From positions 1-18,034 of the forward strand of contig JBHLPQ010000068.1 in NCBI GenBank assembly GCA_048939265.1: a stretch of DNA of 18,034 nt, in the 5' to 3' direction. The position numbers and the translations under genes are program-made. Position 1 is the stretch's first letter. Each line of letters opens with the position of its first letter. Of this stretch, positions 7,196 to 14,854 are shown in pieces. The notes under the pieces are model-generated. The model saw only the letters and a list, made by a program, of their open reading frames with translations. It made no database searches and was not told where the DNA came from. Source of the stretch: Hodarchaeum sp048939265. Lineage in GTDB: Archaea > Asgardarchaeota > Heimdallarchaeia > Hodarchaeales > Hodarchaeaceae.

Positions 7196-8387
7196 AAGAT
7201 TCATTCTCTAAAGCGTCTAAGACTCTTTGCTGAGCAATTTCCTTAGCTATTATTCGTGGATTAAGGCCAGAATCTATTGTTTTTTCAGTAATTAGTTTGA
7301 CATTCTTCTTGATTCTTGATTCAATCAATACAAAAGCTTCTGTCGCATCCATCTTTCTATATTCAGCAAAAGAACCGATAATCCCTCCAGCATTGACTAG
7401 AATATCAGGGAGGATAATTACACCTTTTTCAAACAGTTTTCTTTCAGCAATAATGGTTGAACTATTATTAGCTCCTTCAACAATGAGTTTTGTTTTTAGT
7501 TGAGAAACTGTATTCTCATTAATTACACAATCATAGGCACAGGGAATAAATACATCACATTCTATTTCATAGATCTCGTCTCTAGGTAAGATCATTCCCT
7601 CTCTAGATCGTTTTAAAGAACGTTCTTTACTCATGGCATATGCAAATTCTCTAATCTTTGTAATGTCTATACCATCTGAATTATAGAGGGTTCCCCAGTT
7701 ATCGTTTACAGCGATTATTTTTGCTCCTTTGCTATTCAAATATTTAGCAGTTCCATAACCTACTTTACCAAAACCTTGGATTACTATGCGTGTCTCAGAT
7801 AAACAATTAGAACATTGAATTGAATCCTGTAAAATTTGAAGACTATTTTCAAGAGCCACTCCAATTCCAAATCCAGTCATATCATTTTTATGAGCTATTC
7901 CTCCAAGGCCAATTGGTTTTCCAGTGGCTCCTAGTAGATCACCAACGGTTTCAACAAAAGCTACAATTTCTTTTTCACCGACATTTATGTCTGGACCAGC
8001 TATGTATTTATTAGGAATAAAGGGGGCTATTTTATCTGCAAAAGCTTTGATATACTTAATTTTATCAATTTCAAACGGATTTGCACGGATGCCAGCTTGA
8101 GCTCCCCCAAAAGGGATTTCTGCCAAAGCACATTTCCAAGTCATTAATCTGGCAAGTCTAAAAATCCCTAAAGGAGTGATTGTAGGAGAAATTCTAATTC
8201 CTCCCTTCCCTGGGCCAAGCGTAGTATTATCAATTATTAAGTACCCTTGCATCTGTATATCAGGGTCATAGACTTGAACCACTCTTTCAGGCCCCCATTT
8301 ATCTAGAAAAGCTGAAATATTAACATGATTCAAGGCCTCAAGAATATTTTCACTACTTAAAACCGTTCTTTCATCCCGCGAAGACAT
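7194..8387 (-). CDS. gdhA: Glutamate/leucine dehydrogenase-family protein with Lys-to-Gln at the catalytic site
   Basis: The Glu/Leu/Phe/Val dehydrogenase family deaminates an amino acid to its 2-oxo acid with NAD(P)+, or the reverse. In this 397-residue reading, GPGKGGIRISP (58-68) and MTWKCALAEIPFGG (82-95) supply substrate-site Lys61 and Lys85, and GPDIN (131-135) supplies Asp133. The Rossmann motif GFGKVG lies at 205-210. The usual GG[AG]K motif reads GGAQAGI, so residue 97 is Gln (CAA at 8097-8099) where Lys125 of the Clostridium symbiosum enzyme is expected. The spacing of the three positions (24 and 12 residues) matches that enzyme. The frame is open to ATG 8456, but those first codons read through a TATA-like box. 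ATG 8387 with GGATAGG upstream fits the family better. It is first in the cluster with glutamate synthase. Whether it is an active glutamate dehydrogenase is uncertain. Confidence 0.85.
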   Translation of the reverse strand: MSSRDERTVLSSENILEALNHVNISAFLDKWGPERVVQVYDPDIQMQGYLIIDNTTLGPGKGGIRISPTITPLGIFRLARLMTWKCALAEIPFGGAQAGIRANPFEIDKIKYIKAFADKIAPFIPNKYIAGPDINVGEKEIVAFVETVGDLLGATGKPIGLGGIAHKNDMTGFGIGVALENSLQILQDSIQCSNCLSETRIVIQGFGKVGYGTAKYLNSKGAKIIAVNDNWGTLYNSDGIDITKIREFAYAMSKERSLKRSREGMILPRDEIYEIECDVFIPCAYDCVINENTVSQLKTKLIVEGANNSSTIIAERKLFEKGVIILPDILVNAGGIIGSFAEYRKMDATEAFVLIESRIKKNVKLITEKTIDSGLNPRIIAKEIAQQRVLDALENES

Positions 8388-8443
8388 TCTTGGCCTATCC
8401 GTAAATTTTAAGCAATCTAGATTCAAAAATAATTTAAAAAAAT

Positions 8444-8453
8444 GGATATAAAA
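8444..8453 (-). promoter_or_regulatory. TATA-like box for the gdh-glutamate synthase cluster
   Basis: The minus strand reads TTTTATATCC about 60 bases before ATG 8387. A start site roughly 25 bases downstream would leave a leader of about 36 bases with its Shine-Dalgarno site. The placement also argues against ATG 8456 as the start. Assigned by eye only. Confidence 0.45.
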
Positions 8454-8481
8454 CATGTATGTACAAAATTAAAAGGAAAAA

Positions 8482-8520
8482 TCTGATAAGTAACAATAAT
8501 AAAAAAAATAATATATCAGA
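8482..8520. repeat. Inverted repeat TCTGATA...TATCAGA in the divergent promoter region
   Basis: Perfect 7-base arms at 8482-8488 and 8514-8520 are separated by 25 bases, so the arms are about three helical turns apart. A related ATCTGGATAA lies at 8691-8700, just before the regulator start. The arms could be half-sites for the neighbouring regulator, but the region is extremely AT-rich and chance is possible. Confidence 0.3.
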
Positions 8521-8645
8521 AATGACATATTTATTTTATTTTATTGTAACAAAAATACTAAATTAGTGATGATGAAATATATTATTCTATTGAATTATAA
8601 CATATTTGATATATATTATAGAATTTTAGGTACAGAATAAATACA

Positions 8646-8655
8646 TTTATATTTA
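8646..8655 (+). promoter_or_regulatory. TATA-like box for the tandem regulator gene
   Basis: TTTATATTTA lies about 50 bases before ATG 8703. A start site about 25 bases downstream would give a leader near 27 bases. The surroundings are almost pure A/T, which limits certainty. Confidence 0.35.
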
Positions 8656-8702
8656 TCAAAATTAACATAATGAGATGAAAAAAAAATAAAATCTGGATAA
8701 TC

Positions 8703-9764
8703 ATGAATAAGATTCTCGAAGATCATTTGAACCTGAAAATCTTAGAACTAGTGTGTGCAGGAGAAGGGGTTACTGTCAATACTACTGAGTTATCAAAAAT
8801 TCTAGGTAAACATAGAAATACCATAAAAAATAATATTGATCAGTTATTCGAACATGAAATTATAGAAAAGCCTTTTTATCCTTTTTCTCATCTTTTTAAG
8901 GAATGGCCTCTTCTTGTCATAGAAAAAGCAAATTTTCAAAGAAATTTGAAAACAAATGTTTTTATTGAAAAGGATCCAGTTATATGGGCAGCTTTTTTTG
9001 TGAAGGAAAATGAATACAACACCTTTCTAATTGAATTTCATAAAGATTTATATTCTTATCAAAATTGGAAAGAAAGTATAATCAAAGAGGCAAAGATTAC
9101 TCTCAAGGAGGAAATTTATCCATCTGAGGCAATTTTTTTAACCATGAGAAATTTAATTAAGTATAACCCGACAATCGCAGTGCAAATATTGGAAGCTAAT
9201 TATAAAAATCATCATCATCCAGAGCTAAATGGCTTAAGGATTAATGATTTTAGACTTCAACTTATTAAACTTCTCTTGACTGGGAAAGGCATTAGAACTA
9301 ATGAGTATCACATAAGTGATATGCTTAATGTCCATCGTCGCACTGTTAAACGTCGGATTGAAAAATTGTTGGAACATAAAATAATTGATAATCCAGTTTG
9401 TTGTTTTCCGCGAGTTTGGGTTCCACCAAAATATTTTTTGGTCTTTTCTTTATTTGAAATAAAAAATAAGAATGAGTTGGTATTGAGAACATTAAGGGAT
9501 GATCCCCATGTTCCAATTCTTTTTAGAGCTGTTGTAGATAAATTTAATCTTGCTCTCTTTAGTAATTTTTACAAAATGGAAGATTTCTTAGAATGGGCTG
9601 AAGAATATGATCAAAGATTTCCTGGGTGCATTGGAGCAGTGAGGAATACATTCCTTTCTCCCTCTATGACTTTCTCTATCGCCCATAATTATGTTACTCT
9701 CACCTTTATTCAAAATATTGCTAATCGTTTACGAGGTAAGGCATTTGTTGAAATGATGAAATAA
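8703..9764 (+). CDS. Tandem-duplicated winged-helix (Lrp-like) transcription regulator
   Basis: This 353-residue protein consists of two similar halves. Each starts with a helix-turn-helix: residues 11-57 (ELSKILGKHRNTIKNNIDQLFEHEIIEKP) and 184-231 (HISDMLNVHRRTVKRRIEKLLEHKIIDNP). Identical or similar residues fall at the same spacing, including H-R-x-T-[VI]-K and L-x-E-H-x-I-I. Each helix-turn-helix is followed by about 100 residues of alternating strands and helices, resembling the ligand/dimer domain of Lrp/AsnC proteins. The second half is the more basic in its recognition helix. Lrp-type proteins often sense amino acids, and this gene is divergent from the gdh-glutamate synthase cluster, so control of that cluster is a reasonable inference. 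No clear Shine-Dalgarno site precedes the ATG, which has a short predicted leader. I do not recognise a named family. Confidence 0.75.
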   Translation: MNKILEDHLNLKILELVCAGEGVTVNTTELSKILGKHRNTIKNNIDQLFEHEIIEKPFYPFSHLFKEWPLLVIEKANFQRNLKTNVFIEKDPVIWAAFFVKENEYNTFLIEFHKDLYSYQNWKESIIKEAKITLKEEIYPSEAIFLTMRNLIKYNPTIAVQILEANYKNHHHPELNGLRINDFRLQLIKLLLTGKGIRTNEYHISDMLNVHRRTVKRRIEKLLEHKIIDNPVCCFPRVWVPPKYFLVFSLFEIKNKNELVLRTLRDDPHVPILFRAVVDKFNLALFSNFYKMEDFLEWAEEYDQRFPGCIGAVRNTFLSPSMTFSIAHNYVTLTFIQNIANRLRGKAFVEMMK

Positions 9765-10090
9765 ACATGACTATTTACCTCATGAAGAGCTAGTAATTTA
9801 GTTTTAATGGATTTTCATCTCTGATCGTTAATCTTTGGAGGTTTCCCTTTATAGCTGTAGGATTCATGAATTTAACGAATTGAAGTTGAGTTCAAAATGT
9901 TAATTTTTCTTTATGAAAATGCTAATTATGATAATAAATTAATGAAGATCTTTTCGAAATAGCTATTTTATTTCAGGTTAGATGATTATAATGTTGTACA
10001 TATAGATGTTCAATTAATTATGCAATTATTTGTTTTCATTTTTTATCCTAATACTTTTCCTTACAAAGTCAATCTTTTTTTGTACACTGG

Positions 10091-10118
10091 TTTTATATAT
10101 TCCTGACTAATATATTTA
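10091..10118 (+). promoter_or_regulatory. Candidate TATA boxes for the small Cys-rich gene
   Basis: TTTTATATAT (10091-10100) and AATATATTTA (10109-10118) lie about 80-105 bases before ATG 10198. Either would put the start site at or just after the inverted repeat at 10121-10136. Confidence 0.35.
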
Positions 10119-10120
10119 CC

Positions 10121-10136
10121 TGACCTAAAACGGTCA
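10121..10136. promoter_or_regulatory. Operator-like inverted repeat TGACC-N6-GGTCA
   Basis: Perfect 5-base arms rich in G/C stand out in an AT-rich leader. The repeat begins 2 bases after a TATA-like box, where a repressor would block polymerase or start-site opening. The regulator is unknown. Confidence 0.35.
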
Positions 10137-10183
10137 AGAAGAAAGTTAGAAGTTCTATGAAGAGTATTGGTAAAAAATATTAG

Positions 10184-10189
10184 AAGGTG
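10184..10189 (+). promoter_or_regulatory. Shine-Dalgarno site of the Cys-rich small gene
   Basis: AAGGTG followed by 8 bases and ATG 10198. Strength and spacing match the other sites in this window, which is the main reason to accept the short gene. Confidence 0.6.
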
Positions 10190-10197
10190 TGAAATAA

Positions 10198-10392
10198 ATG
10201 GTAAATCAGAAAGTAAAAGAAAGAATATGCAAGGATTTCTTTCCAAACTGCACTTATTGCACTTGCTATAGCATGTGCTTTCCTAGAAATGAAGCAGAAG
10301 ATATCTCATCTCGAGCTCTCTTAGAACAAGAAAATAGAAGAATAAAAGAATCACAAATAACGTATAAAACTGCTTTAATCCCCGATCATTAG
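10198..10392 (+). CDS. Small cysteine-rich protein, function unknown
   Basis: This 64-residue protein has five cysteines near the N-terminus (11, 18, 21, 23, 27) in the pattern C-x6-C-x2-C-x-C-x3-C. That would suit a zinc or iron-sulphur site. The rest is charged and probably helical (residues 31-55, rich in E, R and K). There is no signal peptide or membrane segment. A good Shine-Dalgarno site, a TATA-like promoter and an operator-like repeat upstream support a real gene. It stands alone, convergent with the radical SAM gene. I do not recognise the family. A metal-binding regulatory or accessory protein is possible, but nothing in the sequence fixes this. Confidence 0.55.
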   Translation: MVNQKVKERICKDFFPNCTYCTCYSMCFPRNEAEDISSRALLEQENRRIKESQITYKTALIPDH

Positions 10393-10445
10393 AACAGCAA
10401 TTCGACAAGGTTAACATAATTAACAAAAGAAACTACTTCAGAAAT

Positions 10446-11393
10446 TTACGATTGAAGCTGAAAGCTCTCATCGCGATAAATAAATTTTCTTTCTTGATAT
10501 TCAAGAATTTTTATCACTCTTTTGGCTATGATTTCATTAAGATGTGTTTCAGGATCGTCAATGTTGAATTGACGTATAATTTCTAACGCTTGGTCATAAC
10601 GTAAAGGGTGTCGTTTAGTAATAAAGAAGATTGCATCCACAGGTGTCTTAAAAAGATTCGAATTAACTAAGCCTATTTCATTTAAAGGCAAAACTTGAGT
10701 TGATCCTAGAATAAGTTTTCCTAAAGTCAATGTTGTGGTATCAGGAATTTTTACCCATTGTTCTGAAGGGGGCCTAGAGGGAATATTGATTTGAACCTTA
10801 TTAGGGCGAAATTTATCTAAAAATCCTTTTATTTCTTCCAAGGTCTCATTAGAATCGTTAATACCCTTTAGAAGCATTACTTCAATCCATATTTCATTAT
10901 TAAATTCCTGTCTTAATTTTTTCAATCCAACAACTAAATTTTCAAAAGATATCTCTTTATGAGGTCGATTAATGTACCTAAAGAGTCTAGAGTTTCCCGC
11001 ATCAAAGGTTGGAATTATTACGTCTGCATTTCTCAGTTCTTGACGGACCGTTTTTGACGAAAATAGACTCCCATTAGTAATTACAGCAATTGGTACGCTT
11101 GAAAGGGCTTTAATTTTATCAATTAATACCCCTAGATCCTTAGAAAGAGTTGGTTCTCCTTCTCCAACAAATGTAATATAATCTATTTTTCTTTCCTGCT
11201 TTAGAGCTTCCGAGATTTCACTTAAAATCTCCTTAGGATTGAAAAAGTGGGTTCTGTGATTCGTAAAGTTGGTAGTTTTTCCTAACTGACAATATATGCA
11301 GTTGTAATTACAGGTTTTTTCAGGAATAGGTGAAATTCCAAGAGATTGTCCCAATCTTCTTGAGGGAACTGGCCCATAGATGTATTTCACCAT
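10446..11393 (-). CDS. Radical SAM protein, COG0731-type, unknown substrate
   Basis: This 315-residue protein opens with YGPVPSRRLGQSLGI (6-20), typical of a conserved radical SAM family often labelled Fe-S oxidoreductase COG0731 (the broad group that includes the wybutosine enzyme TYW1). The cluster motif is CNYNCIYC (Cys28, 32, 35), with GEGEPTL (77-83) for S-adenosylmethionine binding. A barrel follows to about residue 230. The last 80 residues look like a winged-helix or small helical domain (HPLRYDQALEIIRQF near 263-277). It lacks the flavodoxin and other parts of TYW1, so tRNA modification is not implied. ATG 11393 has GGGAG 6 bases upstream. It is a single gene between the Cys-rich gene (convergent) and ileS (same strand, 284 bases upstream). 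The substrate is unknown. Confidence 0.85.
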   Translation of the reverse strand: MVKYIYGPVPSRRLGQSLGISPIPEKTCNYNCIYCQLGKTTNFTNHRTHFFNPKEILSEISEALKQERKIDYITFVGEGEPTLSKDLGVLIDKIKALSSVPIAVITNGSLFSSKTVRQELRNADVIIPTFDAGNSRLFRYINRPHKEISFENLVVGLKKLRQEFNNEIWIEVMLLKGINDSNETLEEIKGFLDKFRPNKVQINIPSRPPSEQWVKIPDTTTLTLGKLILGSTQVLPLNEIGLVNSNLFKTPVDAIFFITKRHPLRYDQALEIIRQFNIDDPETHLNEIIAKRVIKILEYQERKFIYRDESFQLQS

Positions 11394-11570
11394 TCAATTC
11401 TCCCTTGCGAATAATTGACAAATGCTTCTATTTGAAAAAAAGGAGAACTACATTCGTGCTTCACAATTTGGAATATTAGATTTTTCGAATAATTATTTAA
11501 TATTTCAGTTATTTTAGGCATATTTAGTTCCTGTTGGGGAAGATTATCATCCCAGCTTCAATATTTTTTA

Positions 11571-11586
11571 ATGAATAATTATTCAT
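11571..11586. repeat. 16-base perfect palindrome with related half-sites
   Basis: ATGAATAATTATTCAT is fully self-complementary. The core GAATAATT recurs at 11409-11416 and, as GAATAATTATT, at 11487-11497. All three lie between ileS and the radical SAM gene. It could be an operator set for the radical SAM gene; AT-richness makes chance copies fairly likely. Confidence 0.35.
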
Positions 11587-11613
11587 AAATGTTTTGCATA
11601 AACATTGAAGAGT

Positions 11614-11620
11614 AAAAAAA
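11614..11620 (-). terminator. Possible T-run terminator of ileS
   Basis: On the minus strand a run of seven T begins about 58 bases after the ileS stop, preceded by more A/T sequence and no strong hairpin. Archaeal termination often uses such runs alone. Confidence 0.35.
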
Positions 11621-11677
11621 GGTATTTTTCATAGAATTATGAGCTGATTCAAAGCTTGAGAGTCTGAGGGATGTAGT

Positions 11678-14600
11678 TTAATTTAGAATTGTTATGGTAA
11701 TTTCACGTATATTATCATGTGGATCTTGAATATGCCATTGCTTTGTGAATCCCTCTTGAGATGGCTGAAAATCCAAGCTTTCCGCTAATACTTCTTCTTT
11801 TATTAAATGTGAATAATTTTTAATGACTTCAATAATATTTGAATCCGTTTTCGAGATATTTACTTTTATCTCTGCGTCGTATTCAAGTTCCATATCCTTT
11901 CGCATTGACTGGATTCGCCGAATTAGGTCACGTACAAATCCTTCATTAATCAAATCCTCTGTGAGTTCCAGGTTTAGAAAAAGATCACCATGACTGAATG
12001 AAGCACCACTATAGCCCTCTCGCTCGGTAATCTTAATTTCAAGATCATCTTTACTGATTTCGAATACTTCTCCCTTAATAGTTACCTGATAACTTCCTTT
12101 TTGTGTGATTTGGTCAGCAATATCTTTCGCTTTCTTTCCTCTTTGACTCCTCATCCAAGTTGCGATATCATTGGCGTTCTTTTTGAATTTTGGTCCGAGT
12201 TTTTTGAATCTGGGAGAGAAAATGATCTCTTGGAACTCTAGGGGGTCGTCTGTGAAGGTCATATCTTTTACATTGAGTTCTTGGAGGATGAGAGATTTCA
12301 GTGTAACAAGAGCTTCTTTTCCTTCATCATTTGTCACAAAGATAACTTGTGGTAAAGGCCACCTAGCTTTTAATCCTTTTTGAGCACGAATTGCTCGTCC
12401 ATTTGTAATCGCATCTCTAGTTATTTTTATTAATGTTTCAATCTTGGGGCTTATCAAACTCTCATTAGGTTCAGGAATTCTTTCTAAATGAACACTCTCT
12501 AGTCCAAGTCCCTGACTAATAACCAGAACTTGATACATTTTCTCACTCATGTAAGGTAAAATTGGGGCAAGGATTTTTGCTAGTGAATGAAGGATTTCAT
12601 AAAGTGTGGAGTAAGCAGATTTCTTGGAAAGACTCAATTCTTTCTCCCAGAATCGTCGCCGCGATTGCCGAATCCATAAATTAGAGAGATCACTATTAAG
12701 GAAGTTCTGGAGGGATTTGAGTACTTGATGGATTGATAAGTCTTCAAACCCTTGGTGAAAATCTTTTACGGTATTATTGTATCGTGAAAGAATCCATTTA
12801 TCAATAATGGGACGCTTAGCTGGAGAGATTTGATATTTTTTGTCAGTTGGAGAATATTGGTCAAGATTTGCATAAGTGACAAAGAATAGAAGCACGTTCC
12901 ACAATGGTAGGATGAAATCCTTCATACTTTCTTCAACAAGATTCAGTCCAAAACGGACATCATTCCATGTAGGAGTACTAAAAAGCATCCAACGGGCAGG
13001 ATCAGCTCCATATTTCTTGAAAACTAGTTTTGGAGCAATTACATTCCCTTTTGATTTTGACATTTTTTTTCCCTCCTCATCTTGGGTATGACCCATAGTT
13101 AAGCACGTTTTAAACGAAACAGAATCGAAAACGACTGTTGATATCGCATGGAGCGAATAAAACCATCCCCGCGTTTGATCAATAGCTTCAGTGATAAAAT
13201 CGACTGGAAAGTGATTGTTAAATTCTTCTTTATTTTCAAATGGATAATGCCATTGTGCAAAAGGAGCTGCACCCGAATCATACCAACAATCAATTACATA
13301 TTCTTCTCGAGTAGAATTAGCACCACAGGAAGGGCATTTGACGGTAATCTGATCAACATAAGGTTTATGAAGAGAAAATTTCTCAGGGAGTCCGCCCTCA
13401 GTTAATTCGTCAAGTTCTTTGCGACTACCAATAGCAAATTCGTGGCCGTTATCACAGGTCCAAATAGGAAGAGGTGTTCCCCAGTAACGAGAGCGGGAGA
13501 GCGACCAGTCTTTAAGTTCATCAAGGAAATTTCCAAAACGCCCATCTTTCAGGTGTTTGGGCATCCAAAGTATCTGTTGGTTTAATTCTTGGATACGTTT
13601 CCGTAATTGACTCATTCCGATGAACCATGATTCTATAGCATAATAAAGTAAGGGAGAATCACATCTCCAACAAAAGGGGTAAGTATGGGTTATTGTTTTT
13701 TCGCGCAAAAGCTTGTTTTCTTGACGTAGTTTTTCCATGATGTGAGGATCTGCTTCCTTAACATGCATACCTCCAAAATCAGGCATTTCCTGGACAAAAG
13801 TTCCATCTTCTAAGACTGGATTAAACATCTCTACTCCAATCTCTTGACAGAGCTCATAATCTTCAACTCCAAAAGCAGGCGCACAATGAACAATACCTGT
13901 ACCTTCATCCATTAAAACAAAGTCTGCATCAGTTACAAAGTGAGCTTTTCCCGTTTTTTTGAGAGCAGTAAAAGGGAAAAGGGCTTCATATTCCATTCCA
14001 ACTAGCTCTTCCCCCTTGAACTCTCGAACTATCGTTTTTCCCTCTGGAAAAACAGGAGATAATAATTTTTTAGCAAAAATGAGGAATTCCTTTTCATGTT
14101 CTACTTCGATATAGGTTTCATCTTTATCAATAGCTAGTACAAGATTTGATAAAAGTGTCCAAGGAGTCGTGGTCCAAGCAAGAAAGTAGCGATTTTCTTC
14201 TCCTTTAACCTGAAATTTGATATAAATACTTGGATCCTGTGTTTCTTGGTATCCTTGAGCAACTTCATGCGACGAGATTGGGGTTCCACATCTGGTACAG
14301 TAAGGAATAACTTTGTGTCCTTTGAATAGGAGACCTTTTTTGTAAATTTCCTTTAATGACCACCACACGGATTCGATGTATTCTTCGGACATAGTGATGT
14401 ATGATCTCGGCATATCGAGGTGAAATCCTATTCGCTCAGACATTTCCTCCCATTCGTTGACATAGCGTAAAACAGACTCCCGACACTTGTCATTGAATTT
14501 TTCAATCCCATAAGCTTCAATATCTTCTTTACTTTCTAATCCTAGCTCTTTCTCGACTTCGATTTCAACAGGTAATCCGTGGCAATCCCATCCACCGATA

Positions 14601-14854
14601 CGTGGAGTGATATGATGACCTGTCATTGATTTATATCGTAGAAAGACATCTTTAATGGCACGGGTCAGTGCGTGGCCCATGTGAGGGTGTCCATTGGCCG
14701 TTGGCGGCCCTTCTACAAAAACATAGGGAGGATCATCCTTCGATGCTTCTTGCACCTTTTTTTCTATTTTATTTTCCTTCCAAAAGTTAAAGATAGCCTC
14801 TTCTTGACTTGGAAGATCAGGTGTAGTTGGTAAAGTAGGAAATTTCACGCTCAA
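11678..14854 (-). CDS. ileS: Isoleucyl-tRNA synthetase
   Basis: This class I synthetase charges tRNA(Ile) with isoleucine in the cytoplasm. It is full length at 1058 residues. HMGH (58-61) is the HIGH motif and KMSKS (597-601) the second ATP-site motif. GGWDCHGLPVE (87-97) is typical of the Ile/Val group. The editing domain has AWTTTPWTLLSN (226-237) and GTGIVHCAPAFGVEDYE (318-334). Cys pairs at 186/189, 395/398 and 507/510 resemble zinc ribbons. DCWYDSG (522-528) precedes the catalytic half, and an anticodon-binding helical region and C-terminal domain follow. Overall it resembles the archaeal/eukaryal type. The 5' codon is TTG at 14854; a GTG at 14848 is an equally acceptable start, and neither has a strong Shine-Dalgarno site. 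It appears to be a single-gene unit. Confidence 0.97.
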   Translation of the reverse strand: MSVKFPTLPTTPDLPSQEEAIFNFWKENKIEKKVQEASKDDPPYVFVEGPPTANGHPHMGHALTRAIKDVFLRYKSMTGHHITPRIGGWDCHGLPVEIEVEKELGLESKEDIEAYGIEKFNDKCRESVLRYVNEWEEMSERIGFHLDMPRSYITMSEEYIESVWWSLKEIYKKGLLFKGHKVIPYCTRCGTPISSHEVAQGYQETQDPSIYIKFQVKGEENRYFLAWTTTPWTLLSNLVLAIDKDETYIEVEHEKEFLIFAKKLLSPVFPEGKTIVREFKGEELVGMEYEALFPFTALKKTGKAHFVTDADFVLMDEGTGIVHCAPAFGVEDYELCQEIGVEMFNPVLEDGTFVQEMPDFGGMHVKEADPHIMEKLRQENKLLREKTITHTYPFCWRCDSPLLYYAIESWFIGMSQLRKRIQELNQQILWMPKHLKDGRFGNFLDELKDWSLSRSRYWGTPLPIWTCDNGHEFAIGSRKELDELTEGGLPEKFSLHKPYVDQITVKCPSCGANSTREEYVIDCWYDSGAAPFAQWHYPFENKEEFNNHFPVDFITEAIDQTRGWFYSLHAISTVVFDSVSFKTCLTMGHTQDEEGKKMSKSKGNVIAPKLVFKKYGADPARWMLFSTPTWNDVRFGLNLVEESMKDFILPLWNVLLFFVTYANLDQYSPTDKKYQISPAKRPIIDKWILSRYNNTVKDFHQGFEDLSIHQVLKSLQNFLNSDLSNLWIRQSRRRFWEKELSLSKKSAYSTLYEILHSLAKILAPILPYMSEKMYQVLVISQGLGLESVHLERIPEPNESLISPKIETLIKITRDAITNGRAIRAQKGLKARWPLPQVIFVTNDEGKEALVTLKSLILQELNVKDMTFTDDPLEFQEIIFSPRFKKLGPKFKKNANDIATWMRSQRGKKAKDIADQITQKGSYQVTIKGEVFEISKDDLEIKITEREGYSGASFSHGDLFLNLELTEDLINEGFVRDLIRRIQSMRKDMELEYDAEIKVNISKTDSNIIEVIKNYSHLIKEEVLAESLDFQPSQEGFTKQWHIQDPHDNIREITITILN

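Larger units (their letters stand above)
8388..8702. other. Divergent intergenic region, very AT-rich
   Basis: This stretch separates the minus-strand gdh cluster from the plus-strand regulator. It holds the TATA-like boxes for both directions and one inverted repeat. No RNA gene or further reading frame is apparent. Confidence 0.6.
9765..10197. other. Intergenic region without a convincing gene (regulator 3' flank and Cys-rich gene leader)
   Basis: The left part (to about 10080) is AT-rich with only a 10-base palindrome ATTCATGAAT (9862-9871) and no open frame of note. The right part carries two TATA-like boxes, an operator-like inverted repeat and the Shine-Dalgarno site of the small gene at 10198. 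No tRNA-like arm or structured RNA was recognised. Confidence 0.5.
11394..11677. other. Intergenic region between ileS and the radical SAM gene
   Basis: This region contains a T-run on the minus strand downstream of ileS, a 16-base palindrome, two partial copies of its core, and the radical SAM Shine-Dalgarno site at the left edge. No gene or RNA was recognised. Confidence 0.5.

Noticed and set aside
8388..8456. Extension of the dehydrogenase to ATG 8456
   Set aside because: The added 23 residues begin MFYIHFFKLFLNL, read through a TATA-like box and do not resemble the family start. ATG 8387 has a plausible ribosome site.
10061..10246. Minus-strand frame of 61 residues
   Set aside because: It is antisense to the start and ribosome site of the Cys-rich gene, has no ribosome site of its own and shows no domain; the plus-strand gene is better supported.
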